DNA of 64,000 nt from Burkholderiales bacterium (GCA_016000265.1 JAECRL010000005.1:124001-188000); one strand, 5' to 3'. Positions 45,558-54,106 are shown, counted from the stretch's first letter. The notes: generated by a model not told the origin, from the letters alone. Numbers and translations: made by a program.

Positions 45558-46787
45558 TCAGGCGAGCGCGGTTTCGCCGAACATCAGCCGGTCGCGCTGG
45601 CCCCGGATGCTCAGCCCCTCGCGAATCAGCTTGAAGTAGTGGCTGCCGTCGGCCGTGTCCCCGTACAGGCAGGCTCCCACCAGCTTGTCCCCTTTGAGGA
45701 CCAGCTTCTTGTAGACACCGTGAATGGGGTCCGACAGCACGATGGCTTCGGTGCCTTCTCCACCCATGAAGTCGCCGGCTGAAAACAGATCGATGCCCGT
45801 GACCTTCAGCTTGGTCGACACCTGGGAGCCACCGTAGCGGCCGATGCCGAACTCGGCGAGGTGGTTGGCCACGACCTTGCCCTGCTCGAACAGCGGCGCC
45901 ACCAGGCCATACGCGATGCCGCGGTGCGCCGCGCACTCGCCCACGGCGTACACGCGCGGATCGGTGATCGTCTGCATGGTGTCGCTCACCACGATGCCGC
46001 GGTTGCAATGCAGCCCGATCTTCTCGGCCAGCTCCGTGCTGGGGCGCACGCCCGCGGCCATCACGACCAGGTCAGCGGGCACCTCGGTGCCGTCCTTGAA
46101 CCTCACGGCCTTCACGCGTCCCGAGCGACCCTCGTCAGCCGTGCCGATGAGCGCCTGCGTTTGCGCTCCGATGCGAAAGCTCAGGCCTCGCTCCTCAAGC
46201 GAGCGCTGCAGCAACTTGCTGGCGACCTCATCGAGCTGGCGATCCATCAGCCACGGCGCGATGTGCACCACCGTGACCCGCATGCCGCGCAGCATCAGCC
46301 CGTTGGCGGCCTCCAGGCCCAGCAGCCCCCCGCCGATGACGACGGCGTGCTGGTGCGTCAGCGCCGCCTCGATCATGAAATTCGTGTCGGCGATGTCGCG
46401 GTAGGCGATCACGCCATCGAGGTCTTTTCCCGGCACCGGCAGGATGAAGGGGTTCGAGCCGGTCGCGATCAGCAGCCGGTCGTAGGCCGCCTCGGTGCCG
46501 TCTTCTGCGACGACCACGCGGCGGCGGCGATCCACGTGGACCACGCGCTTGTTCGTGTGCAGCGTGATGCCGTGGTCGGCGTACCACTTCAGCGGGTTGA
46601 GGATGATCTCGTCGAGCGTCTGCTCCCCGGCCAGCACCGGCGACAGCAGGATGCGGTTGTAGTTGGGATGCGGCTCGGCACCAAACACCGTGATCTCATA
46701 CAGATCGGGCGCGATCTTGAGGAGTTCCTCCAGTGCGCGGACACCGGCCATGCCGTTGCCCACCATCACCAGCTTCATCTTGGTCAT
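45558..46787 (-). CDS. NAD(P)/FAD electron-transfer subunit of nitrate reductase
   Basis: A 409-residue FAD pyridine-nucleotide oxidoreductase equivalent to the N-terminal domain of NirB and to NasC/NasB-type subunits. It has the FAD motif VMVGNGMAGVRALEELL at the start, a second dinucleotide motif VVIGGGLLGLEAANGL near residue 148 and the FAD-proximal TDPRVYAVGECAAH near 285. It lacks the sirohaem and Fe-S domains of full NirB. It sits 45 bp upstream of nasA, so it very probably passes NAD(P)H electrons to NasA. No nirBD is in the window. Confidence 0.88.
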   Translation of the reverse strand: MTKMKLVMVGNGMAGVRALEELLKIAPDLYEITVFGAEPHPNYNRILLSPVLAGEQTLDEIILNPLKWYADHGITLHTNKRVVHVDRRRRVVVAEDGTEAAYDRLLIATGSNPFILPVPGKDLDGVIAYRDIADTNFMIEAALTHQHAVVIGGGLLGLEAANGLMLRGMRVTVVHIAPWLMDRQLDEVASKLLQRSLEERGLSFRIGAQTQALIGTADEGRSGRVKAVRFKDGTEVPADLVVMAAGVRPSTELAEKIGLHCNRGIVVSDTMQTITDPRVYAVGECAAHRGIAYGLVAPLFEQGKVVANHLAEFGIGRYGGSQVSTKLKVTGIDLFSAGDFMGGEGTEAIVLSDPIHGVYKKLVLKGDKLVGACLYGDTADGSHYFKLIREGLSIRGQRDRLMFGETALA

Positions 46788-46873
46788 GTGAACGCTCCAT
46801 CAGCGGGATCGAAATAGTTATGCCCGCTGGCATGCAATAACGAGGCCAGACCTGTGCGTGGATGGTGCATGGA

Positions 46874-46910
46874 GGGCGCACCGATTGCGGGCGCGCAAAT
46901 TGCGTGCACC
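46874..46910. promoter_or_regulatory. Candidate sigma-54-like promoters, both directions, weak
   Basis: On the plus strand GGGCGC...ATTGC (46874-46888) keeps GG-N10-GC spacing toward the kinase gene. On the minus strand GTGCACGCAATTTGC (46895-46909) has the TTTGC -12 element, but its -24 dinucleotide is TG instead of GG. Both are imperfect and are listed because a near-consensus site lies upstream of the nearby nitrate transporter and an NtrC-like box lies beside them. Confidence 0.3.
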
Positions 46911-46931
46911 ATCGCCGTTGCCGTCGAGCGG

Positions 46932-46946
46932 GCACCATCGGGGTGC
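46932..46946. promoter_or_regulatory. NtrC-like binding site GCACC-N5-GGTGC
   Basis: The 15-bp sequence fits the enterobacterial NtrC consensus GCACC-N5-GGTGC exactly. It lies in the 205-bp gap between the divergent FAD-subunit gene and the kinase/phosphatase gene. Nitrogen-limitation control of nitrate assimilation through NtrC is well established, so its location is meaningful. A single perfect palindrome in GC-rich DNA could still be chance. Confidence 0.5.
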
Positions 46947-46992
46947 GAGTCGCTGCGCGGCGACGTGGACCACACCGAACGCCGAGGGCTGG

Positions 46993-48732
46993 ATGAGTTT
47001 TGACGTCGAAATCGGCTGCGCCTGCGAGCGCGGGCCCCGCACCGAACTGGAGGACTTCGCCGCGGTTCGCCGCCCCGGCCCCAACGAGGGCGCCTGGGGC
47101 TTGATCGCCGCCGTCGCCGATGGCGTCTCGCAAGGCGGCCTGGGGCGAGAGGCCGCGCAGACCACCGTCATGAGCCTGCTGCGCGACTGGTACGCCACCC
47201 CCGCCACCTGGGACCCGACCGTGGCCCTTGACCGCTTGATCGCGGCGCAAAACGCCTGGCTGGTCGACCACAACCGACGCCGCCAGGCCGTGCGACGCGA
47301 CGATCGCACCGGTGGCGCGGGCATGAGCACGCTGACCGCCCTGGTGCTGCGCGCCCACGGCTACACCCTGGCCCACGTGGGCGACACCCGCGCCTACCTG
47401 ATCCGCGCAGGGGAGTGCACCCAGCTCACACAAGACCACACCCTGGGTCAGCTGACCTTTCAGAACGGACTGACCCGCGCGGTCGGGCTCGATGAGTCCA
47501 CCCGGGTCGACTACCTCGAGGGCGAACTGCAGATCCACGACACCTTCGTGCTCACCAGCGACGGGGTGCACGGCGTGCTCAAACCCAAGGTGCTGCAACA
47601 GCTCGCCGAGCAGGGCACGCCTCAGGAGGCCAGCGAAGCCCTGGTGGCCAAGGCCCTGGCCTCCGGTGGGCGTGACAACGCCACCGCCCTGGTCATCCGC
47701 ATCAAGGGGCTGGACGCCGCCACCCTGGACGACCTCTCGCGGCGCGGCCGGCAGCTGCCTGTGCCCGCGCGCCTCAAGGACGGCGAATCGATCGACGGCT
47801 TCGTTGTCGAGTCCTGCGTGTTCAACAACGGTGTGCACCGCGTCTACCGCGTGCGTGACCCCCACACCGGTCGCATCCACGCCCTCAAGACGCTGCACGA
47901 AGCGCGCGCCAACGACCCGCAGGAGCGCGAGATGCTCGCCCACGAAGCGTGGCTGGGCGCGCGCGTCTCCGAGCGCGAAGCCCAGGGCCTGCTGCACGTG
48001 ACCGAACCGGTGCAGCCCACCTTCTTCTACACCCTGTCTGACTGGCTGCAAGGCCAGACCCTCGGGCACATGCTGGGCGAGCGCAAGGCGTTCAGCGTCC
48101 AGGAGATCGTCGCCGGCTCGACCGCTTTGGTGCGCACCATCGGGAGGCTGCACCAGCATGGTGTCATCCACCGCGACATCAAACCCGACAACCTGCACCT
48201 CGGCTCCGACGGTCAATGGCGCATCCTGGACCTGGGCGTGGCCCTGTCGGGCAAGGAGCCTCAGGCCTTGCGCGTGCTGCACGCCGGCACGCCCAGCTTC
48301 ATGAACCCCGAGCAATGGGGAGATGACCCGGCACAAGCCGTGGCCACGGCCCAGTCCGACCTGTTCGCGTTCGGGGTCTCGTTGTACCTGTGGCTGACCG
48401 GGCGCCTGCCTTACGGCGAGGTCGAGCCTTACCAGGCCGCCCGCTACCGGCGCGACCCGGTGGCGCCGTCGCGGCTGCGGCCCGATGTGCCGATCTGGCT
48501 CGACCACATCGCCCTCAAGGCCGTGGCCCGCGACCCCAGGCAGCGCTTCGAGACGGCCGAGGAAATGTTGCTCGCGCTGGAGCGAGGCGCCTCGCGTCCG
48601 CTGGGCGCGCCCTTGCACTCACCCTTGCTGGCCCGCGACCCGAGCGCCATCTGGAAAATCTCCCTGGCCTTCTCGGTGCTCTTCAACCTGCTGCTGATTT
48701 ACTGGCTGGTCTTCCTGCCCAGGGGGGCCTGA
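46993..48732 (+). CDS. PP2C phosphatase - Ser/Thr kinase fusion, membrane anchored
   Basis: A 579-residue bifunctional protein. Residues about 1-240 are a PP2C phosphatase: VADGVSQGGLG with a metal-binding Asp, AHVGDTRAYLIRAG, LTSDGVHGVL and GGRDNATALV. From about residue 265 follows a protein kinase with the Lys in IHALKTL, catalytic loop GVIHRDIKPDNLHL (His near residue 393), DLG in place of DFG, and a GTPSFMNPEQW activation segment. A single hydrophobic span near residues 555-573 ends the protein, leaving the enzymes in the cytoplasm. It lies in the nitrate cluster, divergent from nasA, so regulation of nitrate uptake or reduction is likely. The start at 46993 matches the domain boundary. 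Confidence 0.9.
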   Translation: MSFDVEIGCACERGPRTELEDFAAVRRPGPNEGAWGLIAAVADGVSQGGLGREAAQTTVMSLLRDWYATPATWDPTVALDRLIAAQNAWLVDHNRRRQAVRRDDRTGGAGMSTLTALVLRAHGYTLAHVGDTRAYLIRAGECTQLTQDHTLGQLTFQNGLTRAVGLDESTRVDYLEGELQIHDTFVLTSDGVHGVLKPKVLQQLAEQGTPQEASEALVAKALASGGRDNATALVIRIKGLDAATLDDLSRRGRQLPVPARLKDGESIDGFVVESCVFNNGVHRVYRVRDPHTGRIHALKTLHEARANDPQEREMLAHEAWLGARVSEREAQGLLHVTEPVQPTFFYTLSDWLQGQTLGHMLGERKAFSVQEIVAGSTALVRTIGRLHQHGVIHRDIKPDNLHLGSDGQWRILDLGVALSGKEPQALRVLHAGTPSFMNPEQWGDDPAQAVATAQSDLFAFGVSLYLWLTGRLPYGEVEPYQAARYRRDPVAPSRLRPDVPIWLDHIALKAVARDPRQRFETAEEMLLALERGASRPLGAPLHSPLLARDPSAIWKISLAFSVLFNLLLIYWLVFLPRGA

Positions 48733-48736
48733 CCGC

Positions 48737-49993
48737 TCAGCGCCCCGAACTGGCCGGCTGATGGAAGGCCGCCGCGGTGCTCCCCGTGGTGCGCGCACGG
48801 CCACCCTTTTCGGCCCAGGTGCGGGTCCAGCGGATCTGCATGATGCGCATCATCAACAAGACCGCCACGCCCACCAGCGCAAAAGCCAGGAAACCGTAGA
48901 AGTAAGTGCCCAGGTGCTGCTTGGACAGGCCCATGGCGTTGGGGATGAAGCCGCCGCCCAGCGCACCCAGCTCACCGATCATCGAGCCCGCCACCGCGGT
49001 GGTCAGCGGCCAGCGCAGCGGCACCAGCTGAAACAGCGCACCGTTGCCTGCGCCCAGCGCCGCAAAACACAGCATGAACAGCAGGGTGGTCAGCGCCAGG
49101 TTGCCGCCCATCGTCCCGCAGATCACCAGCGTCACGATGACCATGCACATCACCGCCGTCAGCGTGTTGATGCCGCCCCAGCGGTCCGAGACGTAGCCGC
49201 CCAGCACGCGCGTGGCCGAGCCCATCAGCGTGGCCAGCATGGTGAGCTGGCCGGCTTCGATCTTGGTGACCTTGAACTGGTCGTAGAAGTAGGTGGGCAG
49301 GAAGTTGGCCAGGCCGATGAAGCCGCCGAACGTGATCACGTAGATCAGGCTGAAGGCCCAGCCGTCCTTTTCGTACAGGCAGGCGGTGTGCTCGCGGAAG
49401 GTCTGGTGCTCGCGGTCGGGCGGCTCTTTGGCGCAGATCGCCATCACGATCATGGGCACGAGCATGGTGAAGGCGGCCAGGCCGTAGACGGCCTGCCAGC
49501 CGAACTTCGTGGCCAGGGGAGGCGCAAACAGCACGGCCAGCACCGTGCCACTGTTGCCCGCGCCCGCGATGCCCATGGCCAGGCCCTTGTACTTGGGCGG
49601 GAACCAGCCCGAGCCCAGCGACAGCGCGATGCCGAAGCTGCCCCCGGCGATGCCCAGCAGCACGCCCATGGCCAGCACCTCGCTGTGCGTGTCAACGAAG
49701 AAGTAGCCGAAAGCCAGCGCCAGCACGATCAGGCCCATCTCGGCCATGGCCGCGCTCTTGCGCCCGATGTACTGCGACAGCAACCCCAGCGGAAAGCGCA
49801 TCAGCGCACCCGCCAAGATGGGCACCGAAATCATGAACCCCTTCTCGGCGGGGCTCAGGTTGAACGTTTCGCTGATGAACGGCGCCATGGCCCCGTTGAG
49901 CACCCAGATGGCGAACGTGAAATCGAAGTACAGGAATGAAGCGAGCAAAGTCGGCATGTGCCCCGACTTCATGAAGGCTTTGTAATCTGACAT
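48737..49993 (-). CDS. NarK/NasA-type nitrate transporter (MFS)
   Basis: A 418-residue major facilitator with about 12 spans. The nitrate-family signature [21 protein letters not shown] lies near residue 150, and [15 protein letters not shown] near residue 225 fits the second NNP signature; conserved Arg residues sit in helices 2 and 8. It imports nitrate for the assimilatory reductase. The start at 49993 is chosen because it removes a non-homologous 26-residue extension and leaves about 50 bases of leader after a sigma-54-type promoter. It converges on the kinase gene, 4 bp apart. Confidence 0.92.
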   Translation of the reverse strand: MSDYKAFMKSGHMPTLLASFLYFDFTFAIWVLNGAMAPFISETFNLSPAEKGFMISVPILAGALMRFPLGLLSQYIGRKSAAMAEMGLIVLALAFGYFFVDTHSEVLAMGVLLGIAGGSFGIALSLGSGWFPPKYKGLAMGIAGAGNSGTVLAVLFAPPLATKFGWQAVYGLAAFTMLVPMIVMAICAKEPPDREHQTFREHTACLYEKDGWAFSLIYVITFGGFIGLANFLPTYFYDQFKVTKIEAGQLTMLATLMGSATRVLGGYVSDRWGGINTLTAVMCMVIVTLVICGTMGGNLALTTLLFMLCFAALGAGNGALFQLVPLRWPLTTAVAGSMIGELGALGGGFIPNAMGLSKQHLGTYFYGFLAFALVGVAVLLMMRIMQIRWTRTWAEKGGRARTTGSTAAAFHQPASSGR

Positions 49994-50054
49994 GGGATCC
50001 TCAGCGTGTGGTGCGCACCATCTTGGGTGGCGCATGGTTTTGTGCCCATCACCA

Positions 50055-50070
50055 TGCAAATTGGGTGCCA
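50055..50070 (-). promoter_or_regulatory. Sigma-54 promoter for the nitrate transporter gene
   Basis: Read on the minus strand the sequence is TGGCACCCAATTTGCA, matching the -24/-12 consensus TGGCAC-N5-TTGCA with correct GG-N10-GC spacing. It lies about 60 bp before the transporter start. A TGGTGCGCACCA palindrome at 50009-50020 falls in the leader. RpoN with NtrC control would fit nitrogen-limitation induction. Confidence 0.65.
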
Positions 50071-50135
50071 CCCTGGGGCGCGCCGACCGATCGGATCAAG
50101 CACAATCACGCTCGACGTCACAGGAGCACGCATTC

Positions 50136-50711
50136 ATGAGCATCAAATCCGACCGCTGGATCCGCCGCATGGCCGAAGAGCACGGCATGATCGAGCCCTT
50201 CGAGCCGGGCCAGGTCCGCCACGCCGCCGATGGCCAGAAAATCGTCAGCTACGGCACCAGCAGCTACGGCTACGACATCCGCTGCGCCCCCGAATTCAAG
50301 GTGTTCACCAACATCTACTCGACGGTGGTGGACCCGAAAAATTTCGACGAAAAGAGCTTCGTCGACATCAACAGCGACGTCTGCATCATCCCGCCCAACA
50401 GCTTTGCGCTGGCCCGCACCATGGAGTACTTCCGCATCCCGCGCAACGTGCTGACCATCTGCCTGGGCAAGAGCACTTACGCGCGCTGCGGCATCATCGT
50501 CAACGTGACCCCGTTCGAGCCCGAGTGGGAGGGCTACGTGACGCTGGAGTTCAGCAACACCACGCCGCTGCCCGCCAAGATCTACGCTGGTGAAGGCTGC
50601 GCCCAGGTGCTGTTTTTCGAAAGCGACAAGGACGACGTCTGCGAAACCAGTTACCGCGACCGAGGCGGCAAGTACCAGGGCCAGGTGGGCGTGACCTTGC
50701 CCAAGACCTGA
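50136..50711 (+). CDS. dcd: dCTP deaminase
   Basis: A 191-residue homologue of Dcd, which deaminates dCTP to dUTP for dTMP synthesis. It carries [17 protein letters not shown], the substrate-binding block [29 protein letters not shown] and [11 protein letters not shown]; the catalytic Glu is the last E of YVTLE. The start at 50136 gives the standard [10 protein letters not shown]. The long upstream open frame belongs to the nitrate transporter promoter region. Confidence 0.97.
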   Translation: MSIKSDRWIRRMAEEHGMIEPFEPGQVRHAADGQKIVSYGTSSYGYDIRCAPEFKVFTNIYSTVVDPKNFDEKSFVDINSDVCIIPPNSFALARTMEYFRIPRNVLTICLGKSTYARCGIIVNVTPFEPEWEGYVTLEFSNTTPLPAKIYAGEGCAQVLFFESDKDDVCETSYRDRGGKYQGQVGVTLPKT

Positions 50712-50776
50712 GCAGAACGGCCCAAAAACACACGGATGCGGCCGCTGATTCCAGCCCCGCCATCATTACGCTCCGT

Positions 50777-50890
50777 TACAATGAGGGACGACATCAGGCG
50801 CCTCCATTGACGGAGGGGCCCGTCTGCAAAAAACCAGACCCCTGTGCCGCCCGGTGCGGGTCAGATCAAAAGCAGAGAGTGGCCCATCCC
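50777..50890 (+). other. Possible promoter and structured leader before DUF1801 gene
   Basis: TACAAT at 50777-50782 could be a -10 element. It is followed by CCTCC-ATTGAC-GGAGG (50801-50816), a bulged hairpin around a CAAAAAA loop (about 50813-50842) and a short CCCG/CGGG stem. The 276-bp gap holds no gene and no known riboswitch signature was recognised. Confidence 0.3.
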
Positions 50891-50987
50891 GGGCAGTGCC
50901 AGCACGCAGAGGCCGCATCGCGACCTCAGGGAGGGGGTGTGACGGTGCCTGAGTCGCTTGTTGTACCTCTATCCTGGGCCTACCCCC

Positions 50988-51383
50988 ATGCGCCGTCCGC
51001 TTCAATCCCCCGCGTTGGTCAACGCGTTCTACGACAGCCTGCGCCCCGAGCAGCGTGAAACGGCTCAGGCCATGCACCGAGCCATCCTCGCGGCCGCACC
51101 CCAGCTGCGCCCCGAGGTGAAATGGGGCAACCTGTGCTTCATGAACGATGGTGACAACGTCATGGCCATCGTGCTCTACAAGGCCAACGCCCACCTGCAG
51201 ATCTTCAACGGCGTGATGCTCGTGGCCGAGTTCCCCGAGCTCGAAGGCGCGGGCAAAGGCATGCGCCACATCAAGGTTCGCTACCGCACCCCGGTGGACG
51301 AGCAACTGGTTCGGGAGCTCACCCTGGGCAGCCTGCAGGCCCTGGCCGTGCAGCAGGCGCGACACGCCTCCCGTTGGGGTTAA
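50988..51383 (+). CDS. DUF1801-domain protein
   Basis: A 131-residue protein with the DUF1801 (YdhG-like) fold: LRPEQRETAQAMHRAILAAAPQLRPEVKWGNLCF, then AIVLYKANAHLQIFNG and HIKVRYRTPVDEQLVREL. Function is not established; the fold binds hydrophobic ligands in some relatives. The start at 50988 is chosen over an upstream frame that lacks similarity. Confidence 0.82.
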   Translation: MRRPLQSPALVNAFYDSLRPEQRETAQAMHRAILAAAPQLRPEVKWGNLCFMNDGDNVMAIVLYKANAHLQIFNGVMLVAEFPELEGAGKGMRHIKVRYRTPVDEQLVRELTLGSLQALAVQQARHASRWG

Positions 51384-51430
51384 GCACAGACCACCTCGCG
51401 TCGGGCGGCGCGCCTTGTTAGCATCTCCCC

Positions 51431-52288
51431 ATGCACCAGATCAACGCCGACCTGCATTGCCACTCGAATGTCTCTGACGGCACCCTGACGCCCGAGGCCG
51501 TGGCAGAGCGCGCACACCGCAACGGGGTCGCGTTGTGGTCCCTGACCGACCACGATGAAATCGGCGGACAGCACCGCGCCCGCGACGCGGCCCTCCGCCT
51601 GGGCATGGCCTACCTGCCGGGCGCCGAGATCTCGGTGACCTTCGCCGACAAGACCGTGCACATCGTCGGCCTGGGCTTCGACCCGGATCACCCTCAGCTC
51701 GTGCAGGGCCTGGCCGCCACCCGCAACGGCCGCGAGCGCCGCGCGCAGGACATCGCCGCGGAGCTGGCCAAGGCCGGCATCCCGGGGGCGTTCGAGGGCG
51801 CGCTGAAATACGTCGGCAACCCGGACCTGATCTCCCGCACGCACTTTGCGCGCTACATCGTCGAAACCGGCCTGTGCAGCGACTCCCATGAGGTCTTTCG
51901 TCGCTACCTGGCCGACGGCAAACCCGGCTTCGTGCCACATTGCTGGGCCCGTTTGGCGGACGCCGTGCGCTGGATCGCCGAGGCGGGCGGCGTGGCCGTC
52001 ATCGCCCACCCCGGGCGTTACGGTTTCACGCCCAACGAAGAGTTCGCGCTGTTCAGCGAGTTCAAGGCGCATGGGGGGCAGGGCGTCGAAGTCGTCACCG
52101 GCAGCCACACCGTGCCCGAGTATCAACAGTACGCCGACATGGCCATCGAGTTCGGCCTGCACGCGTCTCGCGGTTCGGACTTCCACGATCCGACCGAGAG
52201 CCACACCGACCTGGGCACCTTGCCTGCGCTGCCCAAGAGCGTGCGCCCTGTGTGGGAGTTGCTGGAAGATCGCATCCTGCGCGCCTGA
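51431..52288 (+). CDS. PHP-domain phosphoesterase (RNase AM / YciV-like)
   Basis: A 285-residue PHP metalloenzyme with the metal-binding DLHCHSNVSDG at residues 7-17, SLTDHDEIGG, PGAEISV, VAVIAHPGRYG and ASRGSDFHDP. The order matches RnmAM (YciV), which removes 5' nucleotides from short RNAs and hydrolyses 3',5'-nucleoside bisphosphates. The next gene, a YciO-like protein, follows by 10 bp, an arrangement that also occurs as the yciV-yciO pair in E. coli. Confidence 0.92.
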   Translation: MHQINADLHCHSNVSDGTLTPEAVAERAHRNGVALWSLTDHDEIGGQHRARDAALRLGMAYLPGAEISVTFADKTVHIVGLGFDPDHPQLVQGLAATRNGRERRAQDIAAELAKAGIPGAFEGALKYVGNPDLISRTHFARYIVETGLCSDSHEVFRRYLADGKPGFVPHCWARLADAVRWIAEAGGVAVIAHPGRYGFTPNEEFALFSEFKAHGGQGVEVVTGSHTVPEYQQYADMAIEFGLHASRGSDFHDPTESHTDLGTLPALPKSVRPVWELLEDRILRA

Positions 52289-52298
52289 GGGCCAAGCC

Positions 52299-52928
52299 AT
52301 GGCGCAATTCTTTGAAGTCCACCCCGAACAACCGCAGATCCGCCTGCTGAAACAGGCGGCGGAATGCCTGCACCGCGGGGGGGTGGTGGCCGTGCCCACC
52401 GACTCCAGCTACGCCCTGGTCTGCCACCTCGACGACAAGGCCGCGGTCGACAAACTGCGGCGCATCCGCGGGGTCGACGAGCGCCACCACCTGACTTTGT
52501 TGTGCCGCGACCTGTCGGAGCTGGCCAGCTACGCGCGGGTTGACAACCAGCAGTACCGCCTGCTCAAACTGGGCACGCCAGGCCCCTACACCTTCATCCT
52601 GGAGGCGACCAAAGAGGTGCCGCGCCGGGTGTCCCACCCCTCTCGGCGGACCATCGGCCTGCGCGTGCCGGAGCACCCCGTCACCCAGGCGCTGCTCGAG
52701 GTCATGGGGCAGCCCCTGCTGGCCACCACCCTCATCTTGCCCGACCACGATGAGGCGCTGAACGACGCGCACGAGATCCGCCAGGCCCTGCAAAAGCAGG
52801 TGGACGCCATCGTCGATGCTGGCGCCTGCCCCTTGTCACCGACCACGGTCATCGACCTCAGCCAGGGCGAGGCGGTGGTGTTGCGTCAGGGCAGGGGGGC
52901 GCTGGGCACCTTGGGCTTGTCCGGCTGA
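52299..52928 (+). CDS. yciO: YciO-like Sua5/YrdC-family protein
   Basis: A 209-residue YrdC-fold protein: LHRGGVVAVPTDSSYALVC near residue 25, the KLRRIRGVDERHHLTLLCRDLSELA block, PGPYTFILEATKEVPRR and TIGLRVPEHPV. The HHLTLLC wording and the pairing with the PHP gene fit YciO rather than the essential threonylcarbamoyl-AMP synthase TsaC. Its tRNA-modifying role in vivo is uncertain. Its 3' end overlaps the convergent glutaredoxin gene by 43 bp. Confidence 0.88.
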   Translation: MAQFFEVHPEQPQIRLLKQAAECLHRGGVVAVPTDSSYALVCHLDDKAAVDKLRRIRGVDERHHLTLLCRDLSELASYARVDNQQYRLLKLGTPGPYTFILEATKEVPRRVSHPSRRTIGLRVPEHPVTQALLEVMGQPLLATTLILPDHDEALNDAHEIRQALQKQVDAIVDAGACPLSPTTVIDLSQGEAVVLRQGRGALGTLGLSG

Positions 52929-53314
52929 ACGCCAGGGCCCTGCGTCTTCTCGAACGCCGCGGCCACCCAGGCCGGGTTGAAGCCCAGGTTCCACAGGCCA
53001 TTGACCTCGACCAGGGGCACGCCCGGGGCGCCTTGCTGCTCGTAAGTGCGCAGGCAGGCGGCGTCGCGCTCGATGTTGCACTCGCGCCAGGTCACGTCGT
53101 TCGAATCGAGCCAGGACGCTGCGCGAGCGCAGTAAGGACAGGTGGAGGTGGTGTAGAGCGTCAGCCGACCGGTGCGGCTGCCTTCGCGCACCGCTTGGGC
53201 CGAGCGTTCGCCTTGCCACCACGACAAGGCCTGGGTGCCGCCCCAGGTCACCGCCAGCAACAGCGCCAGGCCCAGCAGCGAGCGGGCCGTGAGACCGTTG
53301 CCGCCCGAACTCAT
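52886..53314 (-). CDS. Membrane-anchored glutaredoxin-like protein
   Basis: A 142-residue protein: one hydrophobic span (LLGLALLLAVTWGGTQAL, residues 13-30), then a thioredoxin-fold domain with active site CPYC in TTSTCPYCARAASWLD and the cis-Pro segment APGVPLVEVNG. A Pro-rich tail follows. It probably reduces disulfides at the inner membrane; topology cannot be fixed from sequence. It overlaps plsY by four bases on the same strand. Confidence 0.85.
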   Translation of the reverse strand: MSSGGNGLTARSLLGLALLLAVTWGGTQALSWWQGERSAQAVREGSRTGRLTLYTTSTCPYCARAASWLDSNDVTWRECNIERDAACLRTYEQQGAPGVPLVEVNGLWNLGFNPAWVAAAFEKTQGPGVQPDKPKVPSAPLP

Positions 53315-53934
53315 GTCTTGGCCTTTTGCCCCAACTTGCTCTCCTGACCGGACAGCAGCTTGCGGATGTTGGCTTCGTGGCGCCAGATCAGCAGCACGCT
53401 CATGATGGCCGTCCCGACCGTGGCGGGGCCCACGCCCCAGCCCCAGGCCTGGATCAAGGGGGCCGACAGCGCCGCCGTCAACGCGGCCAGCGAGGAGTAG
53501 CGGAACACCGCTGCCATCGTGATCCACACCAGCAGCACCGCGCCACCGAGCGCGGGCGCGAAACCCAGCAACACGCCGGCCGCCGTGGCCACGCCCTTGC
53601 CGCCTTCGAACTTGAAGAACACGGGCCAGAGGTGGCCGATGAACGCACCCAGGCCCACCACCGTCACGACCCATTCGTTGAGGCCCATCTGCTGGGCGAT
53701 CACGACCGGCACGTAGCCCTTGAGTGCGTCGAACACCAGGGTGAGGATGGCCGCGGCCTTGTTGCCCGAGCGCAGCACGTTGGTCGCGCCGGGGTTGCCG
53801 GAGCCGTAGCTGCGGGGGTCGTCCAGGCCGAACAGGCGGCTGACGATCACGGCGAAGGACAGGGACCCGATGAGGTAGGCGATCACGGCGCCGAGGGCGC
53901 ACAGCGTCAGGGGGTCGAAGGCGGACAGGTTCAT
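53311..53934 (-). CDS. plsY: Acyl-phosphate glycerol-3-phosphate acyltransferase PlsY
   Basis: A 207-residue membrane protein with five spans. PlsY motifs are clear: YLIGSLSFAVIVSRL and DPRSYGSGNPGATNVLRSGNK (motif 1, about residues 35-60), GHLWPVFFKFEGGKGVATA (motif 2) and WRHEANIRKLLSGQE (motif 3). It transfers the acyl group from acyl-phosphate to glycerol-3-phosphate, the first step of phospholipid synthesis. The start at 53934 is preceded by non-homologous sequence in a longer open frame. Confidence 0.96.
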   Translation of the reverse strand: MNLSAFDPLTLCALGAVIAYLIGSLSFAVIVSRLFGLDDPRSYGSGNPGATNVLRSGNKAAAILTLVFDALKGYVPVVIAQQMGLNEWVVTVVGLGAFIGHLWPVFFKFEGGKGVATAAGVLLGFAPALGGAVLLVWITMAAVFRYSSLAALTAALSAPLIQAWGWGVGPATVGTAIMSVLLIWRHEANIRKLLSGQESKLGQKAKT

Positions 53935-54106
53935 GACTGGCATCTGTGGAAGGTGGATGGCGCCGCACGAGCCGGCGCTCGGGCGCCAGTGTAGTGGCAC
54001 GCCAGCGTGACGCGCAGTCGCCCGTCGCCCATGGGGGGAAGGGGGGTTTGTCCCACCACGGCCATGCCGCGGCCGTGTCGACAATCGCCGCAACCCGGAC
54101 CCGCCC

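Noticed and set aside
50712..50987. SRP RNA, tmRNA or cobalamin riboswitch in the gap
   Set aside because: None of the conserved core sequences of these RNAs was found, only generic GC-rich stems.
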